Positions 51,537 to 63,709 of a stretch of DNA of 64,000 nucleotides are shown piece after piece. The stretch spans positions 1,486,514-1,550,513 of the forward strand of contig NW_006763132.1 in NCBI RefSeq assembly GCF_000264905.1, in the 5' to 3' direction. This DNA is from Stereum hirsutum FP-91666 SS1 (Eukaryota > Basidiomycota > Agaricomycetes > Russulales > Stereaceae). The notes under the pieces were generated by a model. The model saw nothing but the letters and a program-made list of their open reading frames with translations, did not search any database and had not been told where the DNA came from. The first letter of the stretch is position 1. Every line of letters starts with the position of its first letter. The position numbers and the translations under genes are program-made.

Positions 51537-52498
51537 AGTTTCGAGGTTTTCTTGGATCGGGTCGTGGGTCGTGCTTCCAGGGCTCTTCCGGAGAGGTTGC
51601 GGGTTTTGTGTCTTTTGCGTGTTATGTATTGCTGTGTACGATGTTGTGGACCGGCTTCGCTTTTCGTGCTCGCTCATATGGGAATTGCTGCTTCATCTTT
51701 ACTTATTATTTCCCTTTCTTTCTCTGTGCCCACTCACTGCTGGTGTAGACCTGGGTTGATGCTTACTACTGTCGGTTGCGATACTTGTACTGCGTCCAGT
51801 ACGCGCGTCATTTGTCTGTTACCTGCACATCACATTCTAACTATCGGCCTCCATCTTCATACTGCTCGTCGTCATGGGTTTGGGTACAGCACTTTTGCAT
51901 TCACATGGAACTTGAACGTCTCGGAGGCGGATGATTGATAGACCTCGACTGGTCGGCGGGAACGGAGTGTTGTACGCTTGTTTGCTCCCAATGACTATAC
52001 TCGAGGTTGGAGGAAACCGAAGGAAAGAAACAGAAAGAAACTCCAGGAGTGCGATTCGTGATATCGATGGATCGAGTGACGCCACAAGGAGAGTGGCGAG
52101 GGGTGAGTTGTCTTGAGTTGTCGGAGGATGTCGGACTGTGCGAGGAAAGTCTGACAGCAAGTTCCGACAGGGGATGCGTTCGACGGTAGGTCAAGTACGT
52201 TCGATGTTTCGTCCGTTCCTGTTCGATACCGCACGCGTTCTTGGTCTACGGCGGCCACCTTGGCTGTACTTAGCACCAAGTCCGAGGCGCTCACTATGAT
52301 AACCATCGCTATCATTGACAGCGCCGTACAACCTACCAGGGGTCTACACAATAGACGAGCGTGCGACTAGGAACTGTAGATGTCGTAAGGTATCTAGATG
52401 CTGACTCGCAACACATGTTCGCCCTCTCTGCTACACGTCTACAAGTACAATATTGTACGACGAATTGTGTATCTTTCCTCTGACTCAGTCAACGCAGC
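51537..52498. other. Intergenic, protease 3' flank
   Basis: No gene is supported between the two plus-strand genes. Confidence 0.45.
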
Positions 52499-53803
52499 AT
52501 GACCTCTCGACGTGCTGAGCTCGATGAAATCTTCGGAACACTCCACCCTTACGAGATTCCTTGGAGAGACCGACAGCTTTTCCTCCAGTCTCGTGGATAC
52601 ATGCTTCGCCCAAGACTTCGCCCAGGTTGGCAGCCATCGTGGAGGATACCGGGCAACACGACTCCAATTGGACTTTGCGAGGACTCCTGCTGTCTTTCTG
52701 TGAGTCGCACCATCTGCTCCATGCTAGCGTAAAGTCGTGACCTCTTCGATAAAGGGACGCAAGCCGTGCGTGGATGCAACCAGAATATCGGACGGGGAGT
52801 TGGTGTTTATCAAGCGAGTCAAGACTGACGACGACGAGTCTCGCATTGCCCTCTATCTTTCCGACAATACTTTTCGCCAGGACACTCAAAACCACTGTGT
52901 CCCCATCATCGACTACTTCGAAGATTCAGACGATCCCTCTATATCGTATCTTGTTATGCCCTTCCTGTCTAGCATAGATGGCCCACCTTTCGAAACCGTT
53001 GGAGATGTGGTAGAATTTTGTGACCAGATTCTAGAGGTAGGCGTCTGAATATCACCATCCTTTGGAGTCCTCTGATGGCTTCGAACAAGGGATTTGTCTT
53101 TCTCCACGAACGTGGAGTAGCTCATCGGTATGACGCCGGATCCTCTTCAGAATCGATCCAAACTCATACATTGTGCCCAGAGACTGTGCTTCAAACAATC
53201 TCATGATGGATGCTAGTCGTATGTACCCCAAGGGTCATCACCCACTCCATGAGAGTTTTCTCCCTAGCTTCGAGGACTGGGCACCTATAATTGCGCGCTC
53301 AGCTGCCCACGTCAAATACTATTTCGTCGACTTTGGAATATCATCCTCGTTTTCCCCTTCGGACACGGAACCCAAACTAGTCTTAGGAGAAGACGGTATT
53401 GACCAAGAGGTTTCCGAACTATCGGACACTGTTCCCTACGACCCGTTCAAGGTGGATGTATTCATAATGGGCAACGTTTTTCGGCGTAATTTTTACGACG
53501 CGAGTCTTGACTCCACATTCGTTATTGATGCGTTCGGATCTAATGGGCCTGTAACAGGTTTTCTCAAACGTCGGGTTTCTCAAGCCATTGTTCGAACCCA
53601 TGATACGTGCAGATCCTTCATCAAGGCTTCCCGCAGAACAGGCGTTGGCTCTCTGGAAAGAAATTCGCCCCCACATATATTCTGTACATAAGTCCTGGAG
53701 GTTGCATAGACGGGATGAGTTCATCGGCGACACGTTCCTCCTCGACTCCTTCTCCTTCGTCAAATCTGGTTATGACACGGTTAAATCAATCGTAGGGTGG
53801 TGA
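52499..53803 (+). CDS. Protein-kinase-like protein, Agaricomycete family
   Basis: Five exons (52499-52699, 52755-53036, 53090-53127, 53181-53499, 53558-53803) give 361 aa. The start SRRAELDEIFGTLHPYEIPWRDRQLFLQ...GYMLRPRLRPGW is characteristic of a large mushroom family of kinase-like proteins. The kinase fold shows VDATRISDGELVFIKRVK (Lys), a hinge YLVMPFL, the catalytic loop VAHRDCASNNLMMD (HRD and Asn present), VDFGISSSF, and the C-lobe FKVDVFIMGNVFRRNFYD...FEPMIRADPSSRLPAEQAL. A glycine-rich loop is not evident. The last intron (53500-53557) has a GC donor; with a GT donor the C-lobe would be lost. Substrates are unknown. The catalytic residues suggest activity is possible. Confidence 0.85.
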
Positions 53804-54120
53804 AGTTTCTGCGGATGGAAATAAATTCCCCTAGCGTTGTTTGTCCAAATTGTATGTATGTGTGTACCATGTCGCCATCACGCTTCGCTTTTGCTGTCCA
53901 GTTATTTCCTTGATTATGCTGCGGGCTACTCTCGTAGCTTGCTTCCTTACGCTCGCCGTCGATGTCGTCGACGGAAATCAGTAGAGAAGCTCCGAACCAG
54001 ATACTTCGCCTCCATACCCAGAAGGTAAAACATATAAATACGACCCCAACAAGAATAATCGTCCAAGAGTAAAAGTCATGTCCGTCATCATTGCACACTA
54101 CTCGAGACCACCGTTTCACC
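53804..54120. other. Convergent intergenic region
   Basis: 3' flanks of the kinase-like gene (+) and the membrane-anchored protease (-). Nothing else is seen. Confidence 0.5.
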
Positions 54121-56199
54121 TCAATCTCCATACCTCGCCGCAATCACCTCATCTTCCGCCCGTGGGCCTGCCCCCTTGAACGCCACGGGCGTGTAATCCT
54201 GTCTCACGCTTCGCGACTTCCCGCCTTTCCTGATGCAAACCGAGAGTGCGATAGCACAGAGGACGATGCCGACGAGGACGTTTCCACCGAGCAGGCCGAT
54301 GATGACGGGGCCGTAGGTGTTGAGGCTATTAGATGAAGTCTCTGCGTCTGCTGACGACGACGATACAGACGAGGCACCTGCGACAGCGTCTGCCGAGTCG
54401 TCATCGTCGTTGTCATCAGAGGACGAGGAGAAGGCATTCTTGTACTGGTCTGGGGGAAACTCGGGCGGGTACGACTGGAGGGTTTTTGGGCGAGACTTGT
54501 GGAAGTCGGAGAAAGCGGTATCCGGGTCTGTGAGTGACAAGAATTGGAGGCTCGCATTCTCTGTGGTGAGATTCCCATCCCCGCCATAAGTACCAAAATT
54601 AAACCTGCCCGAAGATTCATCATTAAACATCGCTCCGTGATTGTAATTTGAAAAAGCGTACACAGAGTAAACGTTCCTCAAGAAGGCATCTCCGAGAAAG
54701 ATGTCGTATGGGAATCCTTTAGGATCGAAGTCATTCGGCACATATAACCCCTCACAAAGGACACCGTCGACATCGTCGATCGTCCTTTCAACGATCCTGG
54801 TCAAGTCCAAAGGATGCACAGGATAGTCAACCCCACTGTAGAACTTGGTGTCAGTAGCGTTTTACCCATGCAGAACGGAATGATTTCACCCGATTGTAAC
54901 AGTCACGTTGGGGAGCTCAGCTGTGCATGGAACGAGCCACAGCGAGTCCACATCGTCAAAGACAGCGCCTGGTGCTTGGCCGTAGATGGCCTCACATAAG
55001 GCTGGATCGGGTAACGAAACGGCGGTGGAACCAGTGTCGAATAGTGCCAAGGCCTTGCCTGACGGTACACTCTGGATGTTGGAGCTTAGGTTCTGGGGTA
55101 CCCCGTTGACCTTGAAGTCGTCGATGAGGGCAGTCCACTGTTGGATCAAGTCACCCTCATCAGGATTTTGGAAGTGCGGCACATGAGGGGCGTAGGCGAT
55201 GTTCTCGTATGACTCGATGTATTCACTGATGGAAAAGATACCGTTGGCTATATCCTCGAGATCGTCCGTTCGACCGAGTAAAATAGACAGGAAGTCAGGC
55301 GACGAGGGGTCCTGTGCAAAGACATTCTGCAGGAAGGGTTTGCCGCCAAAGGATCCCTTGGAGATGTTGAAGAATACCTCCGCAAAAACACCTGAGTCCG
55401 AGGCAGTGCTCAAGCCCATTCCCATTATGCCTCGGACTCCGTCAGGGAATAACGATGTGTCGAACTCCGTCACCTGTGTTAATGCCTTGAGAAACGTATT
55501 AAACAACGAGCAAACCCATCTGTACGGACATTGGTTGCGTTCACAAAAGCTATTACCGGACAACGGTAATGTCAGGGTCTATTCAACTCGTGCCATGCGG
55601 TTCCGAGCATGCTCGCGTTGCGTACCTTGAGAGGATACCGTATGCGTCCCCATAGATACTTCTGCGAAAGCAACAGGGCCGGTGGCGCTTCCAGTGCCAT
55701 ATCCAAGGTATACCGAGCTATTAGCGCTGACGTTCAAGTTCGGAATCGGTGTCTCTGGAAGGACCCAGAGGTTGTCAGAGCCTGACAAGAACGAGTCAGA
55801 TATTCGAGCACTCTACAGTAGAGGAATACAAATTCAAACCTGTGTCAATTTGCACTTCTATGACTGTGATGGGATATGTGAGAAAGTGCACCATGCATCA
55901 TAGCATAAAACCAAGAACAGACCTATCCCCCCCACTGTGACATTGGCGACATACTGTGCGTGTGTGAGTATTATTAGCTTTATGCAGCAGGTGATAGATC
56001 AATGTTATGAACGCACGAGCCTATCATCGCTATTTATGATGCCGACGTTTCCACTGTTATCTGAGGAATTGACGGCGGCTGATTTGACGGAGGCAGAAAA
56101 CCCGTTAGAGGTTGACACAGCGCGCCGTTGGACAGGTAGCTGCAAAGCAAGAGAGTAAAAGACGAAGGAAGCGAAAGTCAACGCGAAGGGAGCCTTCAT
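54121..56199 (-). CDS. Membrane-anchored aspartic protease (A1 family)
   Basis: Start ATG 56199, stop TGA 54121-54123. The first exons are 56199-56017, 55953-55923 and 55863-55840. A signal peptide (MKAPFALTFASFVFYSLA) is followed by a short pro-region, YVANVTVGG, and the first active site VQIDTGSDNLWVLPE (DTG). Further along are YLGYGTGSATGPVAFAEV (flap), GVRGIMGMG, FLSILLGR, the second active site ALFDTGSTAVSLPD (DTG) and DIFLGDAFLRNVYSVY. After the enzyme comes a Ser/Asp-rich stalk, then a single membrane helix (GPVIIGLLGGNVLVGIVLCAIALSVCI) and a basic cytosolic tail. The layout is that of fungal type-I membrane-anchored pepsin-like proteases rather than GPI yapsins. A TATA-like motif (56251-56256) lies ~50 bp upstream. 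Confidence 0.92.
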
Positions 56200-57379
56200 A
56201 GCTTCACAGAGACGATGGACGATGTGCCAACAATCCCTTCGAGGCCCCCATTTATACATTTCGTTTACTCTCCAGAATGAGCGCCGCATACGGGCAACAA
56301 GGCGAGACGACATCCCGGCTAACAACATTCATCAACGGCACGCAAGAACGGCGCGTCCACCATACCCGGAGCGCTGTGATCCATGAGACCGTGCGGCGGC
56401 GTTTCTTTCAATCAACATACCAGGCGATGCATTCGAGTCAAGGCAGAGTATATGAAACGTACCGTCAGTCGAGATCGCGAACGATGTGCTGTGATATAAG
56501 CTATACACATCGCCACAATGAGGCTGTTTACTCTGAAAAGCTTCTTGACTGGGGCCGCGGATTGTTTGAAGCAGGGCAGTTGGCGACTGGGTGACGGCAA
56601 GTACGAGCACGATCAAAACTGGAGGATACCGGTGTGCTGTAAGACATAGGTACTGTATATCAACTCACATCGAAAGAAACTCACCGTCCTCAAAATCCCA
56701 CCACCCCCAAAACCCATTCCCAAGCCGCCCCCGTGACCCACGTCCGATCCCAGATTCCCAAGGCCTCCTTAAGTCCAAGTTTACAATCGCGGAAACAGGC
56801 AGGTATAGCCCACAGGACCAGTCTGGATCAATAACTGTCAGCCGAAATCTCCCAGGCTGCGGAACACCGACATGCTCCACCACGCACAAGAGAAAGAGAG
56901 GGAAATCCAAAATTGTCCGGTGCCGTTCCATTGCGAGCGTGTAAATAAGCGGCTGAGTAAAGAAGGAAGAGTAAAGGAACAACAAACAACAAAGAGATAA
57001 CGATAGAAGCGTTACATATGGACATATGAACATACGAACATCGTCTTTTGAGTGCGTCGAAAGCCGCTGGCACAATAAGAGAAATGCGAAAGCGAAAAGG
57101 AAAAACAGCATAATCGCCAGTCATGATCAAAGTCTAAAGACCAGTGCTAGTGCTGGTGATGGGGTCAAGGTCCGATCCATAGTGATGTGCGAATCCACGA
57201 GTGAGAGAGAGAGTGAGAGAGAGGGGAAACAAACAACAGAGGGCAGACTGAGATATAAAGAACGATAAAAGAGAAATAAACAAATGTCCGTTGATCAGCC
57301 ACCAGAGGGCCTATCGACGTACGGCTGACGAGACCGTGCTGCGATACGTCATAAATTTTAAGAATAAAGAGCAACCCGC
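56200..57379. other. Intergenic, 1.2 kb
   Basis: Protease promoter and trimethyllysine-dioxygenase 3' flank. A 148-codon minus frame (56665-57111) is hydrophobic and low-complexity and not supported as a gene. Confidence 0.45.
56251..56256 (-). promoter_or_regulatory. TATA-like element of membrane-anchored protease
   Basis: TATAAA on the minus strand, about 52 bp upstream of the ATG at 56199. Confidence 0.45.
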
Positions 57380-59476
57380 TCAGAGCCCAGAGCTCCATAT
57401 ACTCCTTCCTTTTCCTTCGACAGCCCCGTGCCCGTGTCGGTGGCCGCCGTGGACGTGAGCAGCGTCCCGCGTCTTCCTATCGAACCTCTCGGAGAGAACA
57501 GCAAGTTTCGAACGAAACTCGTCCATGCCGATGTAGGCGCCGCACATGCGGCGTTTGCCCGTGAAGGCTGAGCGGCCGTGCAGCACGCGGTGGTTGTCGA
57601 TGGCTGTTATGTCGTCATCATCGCAGGGGTGTAAGTGTGAGTTGGGGGAAAAGAGGAAGAGAGGGAAAGAGAGTGGGCTGGGATGAACGCACCGATGACG
57701 GTACCGGGGGTTAGTTGCACCCAGTACTCCGATTCTGAACTGGTAAGACCTTCGTTCCAAGTCCGAATAGCATCGTACCTACATCGGAAAATCGGTCAAG
57801 TTTCGGTAAAAACCATTAATTAGCATACGAGGTTTAAAAAACGTACCATTGCAGCATTTTGCCGCGCGGTACACCCTTGACCACGCTCCGATCATCATTA
57901 TTCCACCTCACAGACCGCAGCTCTTTCGTATATCCATCCACACCCAGCACAGGCCTCTCATCAAAATAGAAACTATCCTCTTCGCCCGCAGCATGCGCCG
58001 GGACAGGCACCGTCGCGAGAAGACGATACAATTCCGGGTGGCGCTCGCGAAGAGTTGTGGCTACGTGGAAACCGTCGACGAGCAGTGTGGCACCACCGGT
58101 TCCCTCGGTGTGCGAGAGAAGATGGAAGAGTTGGAGGCCACAGGGGTCGGACTTTGAAAAAGTAAACAAAACAACAAATTCAGAAGAAGAGCGTGGGAGA
58201 CGGAAAGTAAGGGAAATGTAGGCGCACAAAGTAGGTGTTGTCGGTGTGCGCGCCGAGGGCCAGGTTGGTGTAGGCGGTATCGCCACGAGCGAGGTCAGCG
58301 GTGAAATCCCAGAACTTGCCATCTATGGAGAGGTGAGCCCGGGAAAAAGGTGTGTATGCACAGAAGAGAACAAATGATGACGCCTACAGTGCGTTTCGCG
58401 GATGAAGCCTATACGGGTCGACAGCTGTTCTGTAGCTTCCGGCGTCGGGGGCACACCTGCGACGAAGCAGAAACCGAATCTGTCCTGGTGACGGAACGTG
58501 TTCACAGGAAGTGATTGGCAGGAGACTCGGAGGAATGACTGACGATCTGAGATAGCCACCTATAGAGGCCATCGCCACCCGGCGCCATGACCTCCTCGTA
58601 GGCCACTGACGGGGGACCTTGGGCGATCTTGGATCCCCAGAGGATCTTCCTGCGTGCGTGAGAGCGTGGTAAGCGAATAGACGTCAGCCCTGGAAGGGGG
58701 AAGGACTTGCTCGTTTCGACTAGATTGCAGCGCGGGGGGATCATAGCTGTTCGCCTTGAGCCATGACCAAGGATAGAAAGACGCGTGAGGCTGTGGTGGG
58801 GAAGGCCCTTTTAGGGTTTTTGGTGAAGATCAGCGCGAAGGCCGCCATCACGGGGATCGACGTTGAACATACAGGTGATCTGCAAGCCTTGTTGGTTCGA
58901 ACGGACGGAGACGGGTTCAATATCTGGTGGAATCTAGTGTCTACTTTAACATATGGACGTGGACTACAGGCTGCACCGTGGCGGCCCACCTCAAACGTGT
59001 TGACGAGACGCTGTTTTGTTACAGGATGGAAGCACTCAGGGCAGCGACAGTGGTCGCGCAGCCAGACATGGTGACTTGCGCGTCCGACTGGGTCAGCTTT
59101 GGCGAGGGATAGATAGAGGAAAGAAGGCGGGTTGCTCACTACTTCGACCGCTGATTGTCATCCCATTTTATTAAAACCTCGTGTTGATCTGCGGTGCTCG
59201 TGGGAGACCTTTCGTAGTCCACAGAGTACGCGCTCGGAGATGGACGCGAGACTTGTTTAATGGCCACTGCCGACGATGCCGGGCGAGTCAAGAATGGCTT
59301 TTGGACCAGGGACTGGCGGTCGGTCTGTTCGACAGGAGGTCAGTTGGCCCAGGGGCGTCTGCCACGAAGCACGAAGCACGCACGGAGATTTGGCGAGCCC
59401 TGACGGTTGGCGCCGTTAGTGCCCTCGCGAAAGACGACGCTCGGGCCATTTCGGAGAGCGTACGGAGGGCGAGCAT
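57380..59476 (-). CDS. Trimethyllysine dioxygenase, mitochondrial (carnitine synthesis)
   Basis: Exons are read from ATG 59476 (59476-59384, 59324-59143, 59074-58990, 58933-58873, and further exons) to TGA 57380-57382. The N-terminus MLALRTLSEMARASSFARAL... is a typical mitochondrial presequence. Then come EVLIKWDDNQRS, VWLRDHCRCPECFHPVTKQRL (N-terminal Cys/His zinc region), IPPDIEPVSVRSNQQGLQIT, SWLKANSYDPP, RFGFCFVAGVPPTPEATEQL, KFWDFTADLARGDTAYTNLALGAHTDNTYF (Fe-binding HxD), LLVDGFHVA, and IAIDNHRVLHGRSAF (distal His and Arg). This 2-oxoglutarate/Fe(II) oxygenase hydroxylates N6-trimethyllysine, the first step to carnitine. Gamma-butyrobetaine dioxygenase is the close alternative; the RDHCRCPECHP-type motif and presequence favour trimethyllysine. 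It is divergent from ILV5 by 376 bp. Confidence 0.9.
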
Positions 59477-59852
59477 GGTGGGGAATGAGAGCGGGGGAAA
59501 GGGGTGAGAGAGGGGATATTATTTCAGGGATTATTGTGGAGGCGGGTGAGCGCATGCGGGAGGGATCCAGACCGCACCGTCCTGGGAATCAGCTGCTGTG
59601 GATTGTCTGTTCCTGTGCGAGCACATCGCAAGGGCAGCACCATCGCTTGTATTTCTCGGCATTCGTAGCGTACAGCGACTTCCTAACTCCTTCCTCTCCA
59701 CTTTGTCCATCAGAATTTACAACTCCTCGCTACTTGCCGCTCCGGCCCGCCCCATCGGCCCACGGCCGCCCTCGGCCGACAGCGAACCAGAACAGAAAAG
59801 TTTCGAGCACGCTCTCTGACTCGTCCATCCTCCTTCATAGTCAACCACAACA
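59477..59852. promoter_or_regulatory. Divergent promoter, trimethyllysine dioxygenase / ILV5
   Basis: 376 bp between two start codons on opposite strands. The ILV5 side is pyrimidine-rich (CTTCCTCTCCAC, TCGTCCATCCTCC), typical of strong fungal leaders. No TATA box is evident. Confidence 0.5.
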
Positions 59853-61440
59853 ATGTCCTTCGCGTCCCGTTCAGCCAGCGCACTCCGCGCCGCCTCGCGC
59901 CGTGCTGCTCCAAAAGTCGTCGCGAAGCCCGTCCAGGCCGCGTCGTACTCCATCCTCGCCCGCTCTGCTGCGTCTGCCGTCCCCCGGAGAGCAGCTGTCC
60001 AGGTCCGTCCGTATCCTCCGATGCAGGCATACAAATATTCATCACAGAGTCTTCACAGGGCGTCCGTGGTATCAAAACTCTCGACTTTGCTGGTTCCAAG
60101 GAGGTCGTCTACGAGCGCAGCGACTGGCCCCTCGCGAAGCTCCAGGACTACTTCAAAAATGATACCCTTGCTCTTATTGGCTACGGCTCGCAAGGCCACG
60201 GTCAGGGCCTCAATGCTCGCGACAACGGTATCAACGTCATCGTCGGTGTTCGTGAGGGCGGCGAGAGCTGGAAGCAGGCCCAGGAGGACGGTTGGGTATG
60301 TTCACCCACCCTCTAACCGTCACCTCCTTTTTTACAACTCCTGTCCAGGTCCCCGGCGAGACGCTCTTCTCCATCGAGGAGGCCATCAACCGTGGCTCCA
60401 TCATCATGAACCTCCTTTCCGACGCCGCTCAGTCGCAGACCTGGCCCAAACTTGCTCCCCTCATCACCAAGGGCAAGACCCTCTACTTCTCGCACGGCTT
60501 CTCCGTCGTCTACAAGGAGGACACCAAGGTCATCCCCCCCACTGACGTCGATGTCATTCTCGTCGCACCCAAGGGCTCCGGCCGCACCGTCCGCACCCTC
60601 TTCAAGGAGGGCCGTGGTATCAACTCTTCTATTGCTGTCTGGCAAGACGTCACCGGCAAGGCCAAGGAAAAGGCTACCGCTATTGGTGTCGCTATCGGCT
60701 CTGGGTACATGTACGAGACCACCTTCGAGAAGGAGGTCTACTCTGACTTGTACGGTGAACGTGGTGTCGTGAGTATTGTTAAATCTTTCGCGCGATATCA
60801 AACGTGCTCATCCATGTTTTACAGTTGATGGGCGGTATCCGTAAGTTTCAACCGTGATACTTCAGCTCGCCTTCAGATATTGATGGAAGTATACGATCGT
60901 AGAGGGTATGTTCCTTGCCCAATACCAGGTCCTCCGCGAGAACGGCCACTCCCCCTCGGAAGCCTTCAACGAGACCGTCGAAGAAGCCACCCAATCCCTC
61001 TTCCCCCTCATCGGCCAATACGGGTACGTTTTCCTATTCCTCCCACTTCCACACAATCTAACTCGCACTAAACTACCACACACAGAATGGACTACATGTA
61101 CAACGCATGCTCCACCACCGCCCGCCGCGGCGCCCTCGACTGGGCTCCCAAATTCGAACAGGCCAACCTCCCGGTCTTCCGTGCGCTCTACCAGAGCGTC
61201 CGTGACGGAACCGAGACCCGCAAATCGCTTGATTTTAATGGAAGGAGCACGTACCGTGAGGATCTCGCGAAGGAGCTCAAGGAGATCGACGAGCAGGAGA
61301 TCTGGCGCGCAGGTCTGTTTATCCTCTCCATTCCCGCCTTCCCGCCTTCCATTATTATGTGCTAGGAAACTATACTGACTGGCGTTTTGCATTGAACAGG
61401 CAAGACCGTGCGCTCTCTCCGTCCCGATGCCAAGCCTTGA
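59853..61440 (+). CDS. ILV5: Ketol-acid reductoisomerase, mitochondrial
   Basis: Seven exons (59853-60002, 60059-60295, 60349-60768, 60825-60840, 60903-61023, 61086-61312, 61400-61440) give 403 aa. The presequence MSFASRSASALRAASRRAAPKVV is mitochondrial. The NADPH fold starts LALIGYGSQGHGQGLNARDNG, followed by VIVGVREGGESWKQAQEDG, MNLLSDAAQ, FSHGFSVVYKED, DVILVAPKGSGRTVR. The Mg-binding knot carries GYMYETTFEKEVYSDLYGERGVLMGGIQGMF and ACSTTARRGALDW. It converts acetolactate and acetohydroxybutyrate to dihydroxy acids in valine/isoleucine/leucine synthesis. Exon 4 is only 16 nt. In yeast, Ilv5 also helps stabilise mitochondrial DNA, but nothing here shows that. The gene is intact. Confidence 0.96.
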
Positions 61441-62433
61441 TTATCATGAGCACATACGTTGGTAGTAGTTCTGCGTGGCCCTTGGAAAAAGCACGGCATT
61501 CGTGCACACACTTCTCGGTATTTGTATCTATGTCTTGTTTCACGACGGTTAATTCGACGCTCGTTTTTGGTTTGCTCTTTGCGCTTGATGTGTGTTTGTG
61601 TGCACATTCGGGTATCTGTCCTACGGGTTTGATGCGACTCGGCAGTTCTTACCTGGTGCAGGTGCGGTAGTCGCGGTAGAGACCTCAGGTTGCTGGACTC
61701 ACGTTCGACTGTGCTGCGTGCTGAATGCTTAGTGCTTAGTGCTATCCTGCCGCGGTGGATGCGAGAACGAGGCCACAACTACATTGACCGTATCCAAGGT
61801 AGTGTTCTGAAGAAATAGGCTGGCGACAGCAGTCTGTGTCACCACTTCAGCGAACGACGGTCCAAGGGTCCAGGGGGGATCGCCCATCGAGCCCTTACTT
61901 AGAGCTCGCGCATATCGCACGTTAAATACCTCGGCTTTGAGGTGGATAAGGGTGTGGGTGTGTGGATGGCAATGTGGATATGAATGTGGGGCTTGCCAAC
62001 TCTGTGGATCCACGGATCCCTGTATATTTGCTTCCTCGGCGGCCGAGCCTGATCAGAGGGAAGAAGACGTGTGTTGAAGACGGTCGTGTTATAAGCGGCA
62101 TCTAGTGCGTACGATTTCGAGTGCTAGGTGATGTCGTCGAGCTTACTAGCTATTAAACAACAGATATTCCGATGTCGGAAACGGGTGGATTTTTCATGTG
62201 GGGCTGTACGTCTTCCCGCTGGACTATGAATACCACTGCATACTTCAAAGTTCGTGGACATCCTATAGTGGGAACAATACACATCCACCCTAGTATCCGG
62301 AAGTTTAAAATGATCCACCGATGCTCCGCCAGTCGGTATACCTGTCTATAATATCGTGCACCGTCGACTTTCAAACGACCACTCATACCGTGACCAAAAC
62401 ACACACCTACATCCACCTGCAGACGTCGTCATC
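61441..62433. other. Intergenic, ILV5 3' flank and dehydrogenase promoter
   Basis: No gene is supported. A TATAATA motif at about 62347 lies ~85 bp upstream of the next ATG. Confidence 0.45.
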
Positions 62434-63709
62434 ATGTCCTCCTCCATCCACAGAGCACTCCTCACCGAATCCAAAGGCGCGCCACTAATCCTCGGGACGC
62501 TCCCCACGCCCAAACCCGGTCCAGGTCAGCTTCTTGTTAAGATCTTAGCCACGACAATCAACCCGGTGGATACGTATCAGGCGCGGGGCCTCCTCGTCGC
62601 TTCATGGCCTAATGTATGTGGATTCGACGGGGCTGGGATTGTGGAGGAGGTGGGTGAGGGCGTTACGGGCTTTGCGAAAGGGGACAGAGTGTACGTGGCC
62701 AGGGTCTAGCTCGCTTTCGATGCCCAGGCTGACGGTTCAACAGCATGTATGGTCCTGATGCAGCTCCTGCGAATGGGAAGACATGGCAGGAGTACGCACT
62801 CGCACTCGCATCCGTGACTGCTAAGGTCTGTGGTTTTGCTCATCATGTACTTTGTCCGCCATTCATAACATCCCACCACCACAGATCCCCTCTAACATTT
62901 CCTTCGAGAAAGCGGCGACCATCCCGCTTTGTCTCTCCACTGCCGTCGTAGGCCTCTATGGACAGCTGAGGGAAAACCACGGTGGTGCGGGACTCGTTCG
63001 TCCCTGGGAACAGGGCGGCAGGAACAAATATCATAACGAGGCTATCGTCGTTATAGGCGGCTCGACCTGCGTTGGTCAGTTTGGTGAGTAGTGCTCGCTT
63101 GCAAGTCCTGTCAACGTGGTCCCCTGACGGTCTTGAACCTTTCGAATCCGCGGGGCAGCTATCCAGATGGCTAAGATGTCCGGCTTCAGCCCCATCATTG
63201 CCACCGCTTCCTCGCGCAATGAAGAATACTGCAAGGCAGCAGGCGCGACCCATGTCATCGATTATACCAACACACCGTACGGACCCGCACTCGTCAAAGC
63301 CGTCTCCTCCATCACGACCGCACCGATCAAGGTGATCTACGACACCATCGTAAGCAAAGAGTCTCAACTGGCCTGTTGGTCCATCCTCGCACCTGCCGGT
63401 CAGCTCCTCTTGGCACATCCGGCTCCGCCCAAGGAGATAATAGGTGGAGACGGGTTCGTGGATCAAGATGGGAGGAGGGTGATTGGTGTGGCTGGAAGTG
63501 TGCATAATGACAAGGCGGGGGGCGATACAAGACTTGGGAAGAGTTTGTTTGGTGCGTTGGAGGGGATGGTGAGAGACGGGGATGTGAAGCCTAGTAAGGT
63601 CGAGTTGCTTCCAAAAGGTTTACTGGGCATCCCGGAAGGAGTAGAAAGGCTGATGGCGGGTAAGGTCAGTGGGAGGAAACTGGTCGCGAGGATTGCGGAC
63701 ACGCCTTAA
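62434..63709 (+). CDS. Zinc-binding-type alcohol dehydrogenase / enoyl reductase (MDR)
   Basis: Four exons (62434-62690, 62744-62825, 62885-63083, 63159-63709) give 362 aa. The GroES-like N-domain has TINPVDTYQARG, GFDGAGIVEEVGEGVTGFAKGDRV and WQEYALALAS. The Rossmann domain has EKAATIPLCLSTAVVGLY, AIVVIGGSTCVGQFAIQMAKMSGF, AAGATHVIDYTN and IKVIYDTI, and ends LLPKGLLGIPEGVERLMAGKVSGRKLVARI. No cysteine-rich structural zinc site is visible, so despite the family name this is a zinc-independent quinone-oxidoreductase/enoyl-reductase-like MDR similar to fungal trans-acting enoyl reductases. No secondary-metabolite genes lie nearby, so a general aldehyde/quinone reductase role is the default. Confidence 0.9.
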
